From the NCBI GenBank assembly GCA_023424965.1, contig JAFADI010000268.1, positions 1 to 9,870 of the forward strand: a stretch of DNA of 9,870 nt. The letters are read 5' to 3'. The stretch's first letter is position 1. Each line of letters opens with the position of its first letter. Positions 1 to 5,588 of this stretch are shown here, piece after piece. The translations under genes were made by a program, and so were the position numbers. The notes below the pieces were generated by a model. That model was not told the origin of the DNA. It ran no database searches and saw only the letters and a list, made by a program, of their open reading frames with translations. Source of the DNA: Bacillota bacterium. Lineage in GTDB: Bacteria > Bacillota > Clostridia > Acetivibrionales > JAFADI01.

Positions 1-24
1 TATTGTACACGTTAAAATGCGCTG

Positions 25-79
25 TAATATTATGAAATATAATAGTTATATTTTATAACTATTATATTTCATAATATTA
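25..79. repeat. Perfect 26-bp AT-rich inverted repeat with 3-base loop
   Basis: Bases 25-50 are the exact reverse complement of 54-79, leaving only TTT (51-53) as the loop. A G-T wobble and one more A-T pair extend the stem slightly outward. The arms are almost entirely A/T, with one G-C pair at 34/70 and one at 45/59. On either strand it would form a long hairpin or cruciform. No T-run follows it, so it is not a textbook intrinsic terminator. It lies about 50 bases beyond the htpG terminator, towards whatever gene is left of the window. Bases 1-128 otherwise show no gene. The function is unknown; options are a transcription boundary, a protein-binding palindrome or a small mobile-element remnant. 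Confidence 0.85.
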
Positions 80-128
80 TATATTACAAGTAATACCAAA
101 TTATTTTGTAAATGTTTGCAGGGCTAAT

Positions 129-170
129 AAAAAAGCCCCCGGCCGGCATAGCATTGCTCCGGCCAGGAGC
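129..170 (-). terminator. Rho-independent terminator of htpG
   Basis: Read on the minus strand, a GC-rich arm at 170-159 pairs with 146-135 over 12 positions, ten Watson-Crick and two G-T. The loop is 12 bases, and the hairpin is followed directly by six U residues (134-129). It starts 30 bases after the htpG stop codon. The strong stem plus U-tract make this a convincing intrinsic terminator closing the htpG transcript. Confidence 0.9.
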
Positions 171-199
171 TTTCCCTAAATTTTTATGGCTTTTAAATT

Positions 200-2074
200 C
201 TACTCTTCCACGGTGGCAAGCCTCTCCAGCAGCTTGTTGCTTCTTTCGATAAACCGGGTCATGGACTCCGCATCCAGCTGTTTGTGGCTCAGCATGGCGA
301 GATCGTATACCTGCTGGCATATGAGCTTTACATCCTCCTTATGCTCCTCCCTGTCCTTCAGCTTCAGAAGGCTGCGGATCAGGGAATTTCCCCTGTTCAG
401 CACCAGCGTCTCTTCTTTGGGGAACATGTGCCCCATATCCATGCCGCCGAACATCCTGCTCATTTCCTGCATTCTCCTGGACTGCTCGGAGAGCAGGATC
501 ATGCCGGGAATGGAGGAGGCCTTCAGGCTTTCAACCTGAACCTTCAGCTTGTCGTCGCCCACAGCTTCTTTAAAGATCTTTTCCAGCTCTTCCCCAATCT
601 GCTTTGAAGCCTCTTTGTCCTCATCGGAGTCTTTGAGGCTTTCCGACAAATCGGAATCGATGCGGGCAAATTTGATGGCATTCTCCTTCATTTCAAGGAA
701 GGAAATAAAATGGCTATCGATCATGGTGGCCAGAAGCACCGCTTCCATCCCATGGTCCTTGAAGAGCTTTATATACTGGGCCTGCTGTTTTTCATCCGAC
801 ACATAGAAAACTTTGTTTTCATGCTTTTCCTTATTGCGTTCCAGGTATTCCTTCAAGGTCACATAATCGCCGTTTGTGGTCTTGTAGATCACAATGTCCT
901 TGACCCTGTCGAAGAACTTGGCTTCCCGGATGCAGCCGTATTTTACGAAAGGATTGATGTCATCCCAGAATTTGTTGTAATTCTCCCTTTCGTTTTCAAA
1001 CAGGGAAGTCAGCTTGTCCGCAACCTTTTTGGTGATATGGGACGATATTTTGGACACATAGCCGTCATTCTGCAAAAAGCTCCTGGATACGTTCAGGGGC
1101 AAATCGGGGCAATCCAGCACGCCCTTCAACAGCAGCAGGAATTCAGGAATGACCTCCTTGATATTATCAGCCACAAACACCTGGTTGTAGAACAGCTTGA
1201 TCTGCCCTTCCATGGTTTCAAACTCGTGCTTGAGCTTGGGGAAGTACAGAATGCCTTTAAGGTTGAAGGGATAGTCCATGTTCAGGTGTATCCAGAACAA
1301 AGGCTCATTAAAGTCGTGGAACACCTTTGCATAAAAATCCTTATACTCCTGTTCCGTACAGTCCTTGGGGTTTTTCAGCCACAGGGGGCTGGTGTCGTTC
1401 AGCGGCCTGGGTTCTACAGCTTCCTCCGTCTTTTTTTCTGCTGCCGCGTCTTCGATATACAGCTCATAGGGCAGGAAGGAAAAATATTTCACCAGGATTT
1501 CCCTCATCTTGAATTCTTCCAGGAATTCAAGACTGTCTTCCGCCATGTAAAGGGTGACCACGGTGCCTCTCTCACTGAGGTCCGATTCTCCCATTTCATA
1601 CTCGGTCCCGCCTGCACTTACCCAGCTGACGGGACTGGCCTCCTTCTGGAAGGAAAGGGTGTCGATACGGACCTTTTCCGCCACCATGAAGGCAGAGTAG
1701 AAGCCCAGTCCGAAGTGGCCGATGATCTGGCCTTCATCCGTCTTATCCTTGTATTTTTCCAGGAAATCCTTGGCTCCGGAAAAAGCAATCTGGTTTATGT
1801 ATTTCTTCACTTCCTCTTCGGTCATTCCTATTCCGTTATCTATAACCTTTATGGTTTTACTGTTCTTGTCCACAATAACCTTTACGGTATATTGGGTGTC
1901 GGGACCTACTTCTGCTTCTCCGATTGCGGCCAGTTTTTTCAGTTTGCTTATGGCGTCACTTGAATTGGACACCAGCTCACGGATAAAAATATCCTTTTCG
2001 GAATAAAGCCATTTTTTAATGATAGGAAAAATGTTTTCGGTATTGATGGAAATGTTTCCACTTTCACGAATCAT
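200..2074 (-). CDS. htpG: Molecular chaperone HtpG (bacterial Hsp90)
   Basis: Cytosolic ATP-driven homodimeric chaperone that helps refold and remodel client proteins. The 624-residue length matches full-length bacterial HtpG. The GHKL ATPase domain fills about residues 1-215: IRELVSNSSDA holds the catalytic Glu33 and Mg-binding Asn37, DNGIGM at 79-84 is the nucleotide-binding Asp/Gly motif, and the glycine-rich lid IGHFGLGF is at 118-125. A short charged linker (about 211-227) leads to the middle domain, whose PLNVSRSFLQ (326-335) supplies the ATP-contacting Arg331. The C-terminal third is the dimerization domain. It lacks the MEEVD tail of eukaryotic Hsp90, as expected. The ATG at 2074 has an AGGGAGG Shine-Dalgarno (2090-2084) at good spacing. 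It has its own promoter and terminator, and a CIRCE element upstream points to HrcA repression, so it is probably heat-inducible and monocistronic. No damage was seen. Confidence 0.98.
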   Translation of the reverse strand: MIRESGNISINTENIFPIIKKWLYSEKDIFIRELVSNSSDAISKLKKLAAIGEAEVGPDTQYTVKVIVDKNSKTIKVIDNGIGMTEEEVKKYINQIAFSGAKDFLEKYKDKTDEGQIIGHFGLGFYSAFMVAEKVRIDTLSFQKEASPVSWVSAGGTEYEMGESDLSERGTVVTLYMAEDSLEFLEEFKMREILVKYFSFLPYELYIEDAAAEKKTEEAVEPRPLNDTSPLWLKNPKDCTEQEYKDFYAKVFHDFNEPLFWIHLNMDYPFNLKGILYFPKLKHEFETMEGQIKLFYNQVFVADNIKEVIPEFLLLLKGVLDCPDLPLNVSRSFLQNDGYVSKISSHITKKVADKLTSLFENERENYNKFWDDINPFVKYGCIREAKFFDRVKDIVIYKTTNGDYVTLKEYLERNKEKHENKVFYVSDEKQQAQYIKLFKDHGMEAVLLATMIDSHFISFLEMKENAIKFARIDSDLSESLKDSDEDKEASKQIGEELEKIFKEAVGDDKLKVQVESLKASSIPGMILLSEQSRRMQEMSRMFGGMDMGHMFPKEETLVLNRGNSLIRSLLKLKDREEHKEDVKLICQQVYDLAMLSHKQLDAESMTRFIERSNKLLERLATVEE

Positions 2075-2083
2075 TGTAAAAAA

Positions 2084-2090
2084 CCTCCCT
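2084..2090 (-). promoter_or_regulatory. Ribosome binding site of htpG
   Basis: AGGGAGG on the minus strand, nine bases before the ATG that ends at 2072. It is near-consensus and fixes the htpG start. Confidence 0.85.
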
Positions 2091-2120
2091 CTAAATTCTG
2101 TTGTCCGGCTTCCACTATCT

Positions 2121-2150
2121 ATGATACAACTCCATAAAAAAGCTTGTCAA
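2121..2150 (-). promoter_or_regulatory. Putative sigma-A promoter of htpG
   Basis: On the minus strand a perfect -35 box TTGACA (2150-2145) is followed after 18 bases by TATCAT (2126-2121), a 5/6 match to the -10 consensus. Transcription would start near 2114, leaving a leader of about 40 bases before htpG. The CIRCE element sits just upstream of this -35 box, not downstream of it as is usual, so an additional promoter further upstream is possible. A weaker TTGAAC (2237-2232)/TATAGA (2216-2211) pair with only 15-base spacing is the candidate. Confidence 0.65.
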
Positions 2151-2157
2151 GACAATT

Positions 2158-2184
2158 TTAGCACTCTCTGTTCGAGAGTGCTAA
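2158..2184. promoter_or_regulatory. CIRCE operator (HrcA binding site)
   Basis: The sequence is TTAGCACTC, nine bases, then GAGTGCTAA, an exact match to the CIRCE consensus found upstream of groESL and dnaK operons in Bacillota. HrcA binds this palindrome and represses transcription until heat shock titrates GroEL away from it. The only gene start downstream on the minus strand is htpG (2074), and no plus-strand gene begins nearby, so htpG is the likely target. Its position, seven bases upstream of the best -35 box, is atypical. Confidence 0.95.
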
Positions 2185-2205
2185 AAACTTACCGCCCTTC
2201 CGGCA
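2183..2205 (-). terminator. Weak possible terminator after the coiled-coil gene
   Basis: On the minus strand, a short GC-rich stem (2205-2201 with 2194-2190, five pairs including one G-T, six-base loop) is followed three bases later by five U residues (2187-2183). Those U residues overlap the edge of the CIRCE element. It lies about 30 bases after the stop of the upstream gene. The stem is short, so this is only a candidate. Confidence 0.25.
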
Positions 2206-2233
2206 TTCTTTCTATATAGTTTGCCTCATCAGT

Positions 2234-2617
2234 TCAAACAGCTTTCGTTTTGCTGCTTATCACTTGAATTTTTATGTCATGATCTATAATCTGACCTTCT
2301 ATTTTCTCTAATTTATCGACAATTTTATCCAGCTTGCCGTGTACGATTTCTCGGTCCTCAAACAAAGCCTGGATTTTAACATCCGTTACATTTTCTATTT
2401 TAGTCTCCAGTTTAGTGAGCCTGGCGTTGGTTTCATCCTGCCCACTCTCTAGTTTAGTGAGCTTGGCATTGGTTTCATCCTGCCCACTCTCTAGTTTAGT
2501 GAGCCTGGCATTGGTTTCATCCTGCCTGACTTCTAGCTTATTAAATCTTTCTTCCATTTTGGTGGACATCGATTGCATTTGTGAAAGTATTTCTTTTAAT
2601 ATTTCTTCCATGCTCAT
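2234..2617 (-). CDS. Small coiled-coil protein with 14-residue tandem repeats
   Basis: I do not recognise a named family. From the ATG at 2617 it is 127 residues, soluble, highly charged and heptad-patterned over most of its length. There is no signal peptide or membrane segment. Three near-identical 14-residue units (consensus GQDETNARLTKLES, two heptads each) span residues 31-72. They are flanked by an N-terminal helix (MSMEEILKEI onward) and a C-terminal helix (about 90-112) with further leucine/isoleucine spacing. Such proteins generally form oligomeric rods; the partner here is unknown. The start is uncertain. An AGGAG (2626-2622) abuts a GTG at 2620, is four bases from the ATG at 2617 and ten from an ATG at 2611; I prefer 2617. 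It sits 74 bases downstream of the flavodoxin gene and 159 bases ahead of htpG. Similar short repeat proteins occur in Clostridia as uncharacterised proteins. Confidence 0.75.
   Translation of the reverse strand: MSMEEILKEILSQMQSMSTKMEERFNKLEVRQDETNARLTKLESGQDETNAKLTKLESGQDETNARLTKLETKIENVTDVKIQALFEDREIVHGKLDKIVDKLEKIEGQIIDHDIKIQVISSKTKAV
2409..2534. repeat. Three tandem 42-bp repeats inside the coiled-coil gene
   Basis: Units at 2409-2450, 2451-2492 and 2493-2534. The first two differ at only two positions, and the third diverges over its last few bases. The period of 42 bases keeps the reading frame and equals 14 residues, so copy-number change would lengthen or shorten the coiled coil by two heptads without a frameshift. 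Confidence 0.9.
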
Positions 2618-2635
2618 CACTCTCCTGCACAGAAT

Positions 2636-2641
2636 ATTATA
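2636..2641 (-). promoter_or_regulatory. Possible -10 box for the coiled-coil gene
   Basis: TATAAT on the minus strand, 18 bases before the ATG at 2617. The hexamer 17 bases upstream (TGTAAA) matches the -35 consensus poorly. It is an isolated good -10 with a very short implied leader, so this is tentative. Read-through from the upstream flavodoxin gene is equally possible, because no terminator was seen in the gap. Confidence 0.3.
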
Positions 2642-2691
2642 TCAAGATGCTCTGAAAATTTACAGGGTTTTTAAAATTTTATTATATCCTG

Positions 2692-3468
2692 TCAAAGCAA
2701 TTCTTTCAGGCTCACGGAGGGATTGACATACCTTTGGCGCCCTGCAGTCTTCTGCCCGTACTGGATGGACTGCTTCGGGCACCACTGGATACAGGCGAGA
2801 CACTGCTCGCATTTGTGGTTCCAGACAGGCTTTCCGTCTTGCAGGGCGATGTTGCCGGCAGGACAAACTCTTTCGCATATCCCGCAGTGGTCGCAATTGC
2901 CGTCTGAATGGAAGGCCTTGTCCATTCCGGCGAATTGGGGCATGGAAATGCTGTAGAGGGCCTTGCTCAAAAAGAAATTGGCCAGGAAAGACCCTGTCTC
3001 GACGCTGTGCTCCTCCCGGTTTCCGATGATTTTCGCCATGTCTTCCAGCCTTTTGCTCCAGTTGTCGAACATTTGCTGCTGTCTTTCCTGGGGGATTGCA
3101 CCACCCCATACGATATAGTTGGTGGGCATCTGTACCACAAAGCCCGCCGCAAGCCGGACATTCTGCTTCCGCAGGCTTTTTTCGGCCTGCAGCAGCGTCC
3201 CTGCCGCCGAACCTCCGCAGGTAACTACGGCAAAGAAATATTTTCCGTGCTCCGCCCTGAGCCTTTTAATGAATTTGGCCACCATCAAGGGCATTCCCCA
3301 GGCGTAAACCGGAAAAACGATTCCTATGCTGTCTGCCGACAAATCCGTTTCCGACTTCATCACCTTAGGAATGGATACCAGCTCGGTATCTCCAAGTTTT
3401 TCAGCCAGATCTTTCGCTACTTTCAGGGAATTACCCGTTGCGGAGAAATAGTAAATTTTTGTTTTCAT
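2692..3468 (-). CDS. EFR1-type flavodoxin/4Fe-4S ferredoxin fusion protein
   Basis: Predicted cytosolic electron-transfer protein combining an FMN-binding flavodoxin-like domain with a two-cluster ferredoxin. From the ATG at 3468 it is 258 residues. FSATGNS (8-14) is the FMN-phosphate loop, and VFPVYAWGMP (51-60) and VTCGGSAAG (82-90) are the other flavin-contact loops. Two CxxCxxCxxxCP motifs (Cys192/195/198/202 and Cys220/223/226/230) bind two 4Fe-4S clusters. This order matches proteins annotated as the EFR1 family in anaerobic Bacillota, whose partners are mostly unknown. An in-frame ATG at 3480 would add four residues, but MKTKIYYFSATGNS is the more family-like start. Neither start has a strong Shine-Dalgarno. 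It is separated by 112 bases from the glycosylase gene upstream, so it may or may not share that transcript. Intact, with all eight cysteines present. Confidence 0.9.
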   Translation of the reverse strand: MKTKIYYFSATGNSLKVAKDLAEKLGDTELVSIPKVMKSETDLSADSIGIVFPVYAWGMPLMVAKFIKRLRAEHGKYFFAVVTCGGSAAGTLLQAEKSLRKQNVRLAAGFVVQMPTNYIVWGGAIPQERQQQMFDNWSKRLEDMAKIIGNREEHSVETGSFLANFFLSKALYSISMPQFAGMDKAFHSDGNCDHCGICERVCPAGNIALQDGKPVWNHKCEQCLACIQWCPKQSIQYGQKTAGRQRYVNPSVSLKELL

Positions 3469-3580
3469 AAAAATACACATCCCAACGTTTTTAATCTACT
3501 GACAAATATATACGTGCCTACGTGGGCTATGTCTTATTCCCCTGCAAATATTCTCCCTGGCGAAAAGCAGCTTGAATACT

Positions 3581-4759
3581 TCAAAGGACGCCCTGCAAAT
3601 CCACCTGGTCACAAAGGTTGTACTTTGCAAAGGCGTTGATTCCTCCGATGATCTTGCGTTTATAAGTAGAAAGGCGAGAGTTGTCTTCCGCCCAAAAGCT
3701 TTTGACAACCAGTGTTTTGCTCTTCTTGTCCGTCTGCATTTCAATCCTGCCGATAAATTTGCCGTCACAGAGCACAGGTAAAACATAATAACCGTATTTC
3801 CGCTCTGCCGCAGGTGTATACACCTCCCACTTGTACTCAAAGCCGAAAAGCGCGGCAATCAGCTTCCTGTCCCAGAGGATGTTGTCCAGCGGCGCAAGCA
3901 TTCTGGCGTATTTATTTTTCACGGGAATGTTCATGGTCTCTTGTAACCGCTCCAGATTTTCAGCGGCGATATACAAAGGGTCTTTTATGCCCTCCACTTT
4001 TATTTCCGATATTTCACCCGTATTGAGCAGAGCTTCGAAGGCCCGGTTGCGGTGCTCGCTTTTAAACCCGTTTATTCCGAGCCAGGCGTCGCTCTGTTTG
4101 TTCCACAATGCCCCGATGCTGTTAATTCTGCGCAGAACAACCCATTTGAAATATTCCTCGTCGGTTTTGTTGGGATTGCACATCGTAAAATATTGTTGGG
4201 GTACAAACCGGTCGGCCAGGCAATAATACCTCCGGGTGCCCTTCTTATGGTGGACAACGGCAAGCCCCGCATAGCACATGCATTCCAGGGCCGCTTTTGC
4301 AAGCCTCTGGGGTCCGTAATGCCACCCCACTTTTTCCTCAAAGTCAAAATCGCTAGAGCAGGCAAAATCATTGGTCCGTAAGTACCCGGTGATTTTATCG
4401 ATGGTTTCCTTGTGTTCATGGCACCATTTCAGGTACTGTTTCCTGTGCTTTTCGAAATAGGGCCATTCGCTGGTAGCACAGATTGACATGTTTTTGTCCC
4501 ACACGTCAAACAGGGTCCTGTCGGAATAAAGGTACCTGTCGATGTCTCCCTTTCGGTAGCTGCCGTACCTGGATTGCAGCACCAGGTCAGGATTTTTCCC
4601 CACCACATCAAGGGGGTCATACTGGATACAGCCGACCTTGCCGATATACGCCACAATGTCTTCCATATTTTTAAGGGCCCATTCATCGCTTAAATGGTGA
4701 TAGGCCACCAGATAATTGCGTATCTGCTGTTTTTCAAAAATGTCGGGGAAAATACCCAT
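3581..4759 (-). CDS. YcaQ/AlkX-family DNA glycosylase (winged-helix HTH_42)
   Basis: Member of the HTH_42 superfamily, whose studied members (E. coli YcaQ/AlkX, Streptomyces AlkZ) remove bulky alkylated bases and unhook interstrand DNA crosslinks. From the ATG at 4759 it is 392 residues, normal for the family. Recognisable blocks are IQYDPLDVVGKNPDLVLQSR (45-64), the LFDVWDKNMSI block (83-93), GPQRLAKAALECM (149-161), APLDNILWDR (289-298) and FEYKWEVYTPAAERKYGYYV (307-326). Gln46-Tyr47-Asp48 fits the QxD catalytic motif described for the YcaQ branch, as opposed to QxQ in AlkZ. The reading frame stays open upstream to 4900, but that would overlap the esterase gene and adds a sequence unlike the family, so the ATG at 4759 is preferred; its Shine-Dalgarno is weak. 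It lies 46 bases after the esterase gene and is probably co-transcribed with it. The exact lesion repaired is unknown. Confidence 0.88.
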   Translation of the reverse strand: MGIFPDIFEKQQIRNYLVAYHHLSDEWALKNMEDIVAYIGKVGCIQYDPLDVVGKNPDLVLQSRYGSYRKGDIDRYLYSDRTLFDVWDKNMSICATSEWPYFEKHRKQYLKWCHEHKETIDKITGYLRTNDFACSSDFDFEEKVGWHYGPQRLAKAALECMCYAGLAVVHHKKGTRRYYCLADRFVPQQYFTMCNPNKTDEEYFKWVVLRRINSIGALWNKQSDAWLGINGFKSEHRNRAFEALLNTGEISEIKVEGIKDPLYIAAENLERLQETMNIPVKNKYARMLAPLDNILWDRKLIAALFGFEYKWEVYTPAAERKYGYYVLPVLCDGKFIGRIEMQTDKKSKTLVVKSFWAEDNSRLSTYKRKIIGGINAFAKYNLCDQVDLQGVL

Positions 4760-4805
4760 CCCTTCTTTCTCTTTGGAATCGGTTCTGCAAATGCTGTGGC
4801 CAGGC

Positions 4806-5573
4806 TCAATGCTGACGGGGGTAATATTTCTCCAGCGCCCTTTTGAGGGATTGATCCCAGAAATGCCAATCATGGCTCCCGGGCCATGTATCGCAGGCAA
4901 AGTTCGGATAAAAGGATTTCATTTCTTTGCTGAATACCTGGTTGGATTCATACAGCAAATCTTCCTGGCCTATGGTCATGTAGATTTCAGGCTTTACTCT
5001 CAGCCCTGCCGCTTTTCTCGCCAATTTTATCAGTTCATCGTCTTCGGTACATTGGAGGCCGGGACCGTATACCGACCTGAGATGCGGGTTCTCCATCTCC
5101 TCCGGCTTTTGCCGGCGCAAGTAGTCAAGGTATTCCCCCACATATACGCTGGCAGTTGAAAAGGCGCCGCACAGCCAGTATTGTTCCGGTCTTGAGAGAG
5201 CACATTTCATGGCTCCATAGGCTCCGCTGGAGTTCCCCATGATCGCTGCGTCTTCCCTTTTGTCCGATATGTTGAACATCCCGCCGATAATTTCCGGCAG
5301 TTCGTCCACGATATAGTTGAAAAAGTTTCCCCGGTCGGGTATGTTCCTGCACCAGGTGTTACCCACTTCCGGCACCACAAACACCACATCATGCTCGCAG
5401 GCATAAAGGGGCATTGACGTGAAATGCACCCAGTTCATGCTGTTGCCGGTGGTACCGTGAAGCATATAGATGACCCTGTGGGGCTTTCCTTTTTTCATTA
5501 CGTCAGGAGTGACCACCTGTACCCAGGTATCCATATGCAGTTCTTTTGAACGTATGCACCCGCTGAAGGACAA
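4806..5573 (-). CDS. Alpha/beta-hydrolase serine esterase (FrmB/EstA-like, putative esterase family)
   Basis: Predicted cytosolic serine hydrolase of the putative esterase (esterase D-like) family, 255 residues. The catalytic set is visible: LHG (38-40) at the oxyanion hole, nucleophile Ser115 in GNSSG (113-117), a likely acid Asp205 in GQEDLLYES, and His234 in PGSHDWHFW. No signal peptide is present. The substrate cannot be read from sequence. Relatives include S-formylglutathione hydrolases, tributyrin esterases and acyl-sugar or feruloyl esterases; a glutathione substrate is unlikely in Clostridia. The start is TTG at 5573, eight or so bases after an AAAGGGTG site that directly follows the blaR1 stop. 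An in-frame TAG lies just upstream, and the next ATG (5534) would remove a conserved N-terminal strand. The 15-base gap to the upstream protease gene implies co-transcription and control by the BlaI-like repressor. The rare TTG start may lower its translation. Confidence 0.88.
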   Translation of the reverse strand: MSFSGCIRSKELHMDTWVQVVTPDVMKKGKPHRVIYMLHGTTGNSMNWVHFTSMPLYACEHDVVFVVPEVGNTWCRNIPDRGNFFNYIVDELPEIIGGMFNISDKREDAAIMGNSSGAYGAMKCALSRPEQYWLCGAFSTASVYVGEYLDYLRRQKPEEMENPHLRSVYGPGLQCTEDDELIKLARKAAGLRVKPEIYMTIGQEDLLYESNQVFSKEMKSFYPNFACDTWPGSHDWHFWDQSLKRALEKYYPRQH

Positions 5574-5588
5574 AAAGCAACACCCTTT

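Noticed and set aside
710..1963. Open frame of 417 codons on the plus strand opposite htpG
   Set aside because: It is antisense to a full-length, strongly conserved htpG, has no family-like motifs, and reflects htpG codon bias.
2967..3161. Alternative minus-strand frames inside the flavodoxin gene
   Set aside because: They are out-of-frame shadows of a gene with complete flavodoxin and ferredoxin motifs.
4760..4900. N-terminal extension of the glycosylase frame
   Set aside because: It would overlap the esterase gene end by about 95 bases, and its sequence does not resemble the family N-terminus. ATG 4759 gives a normal-length protein.
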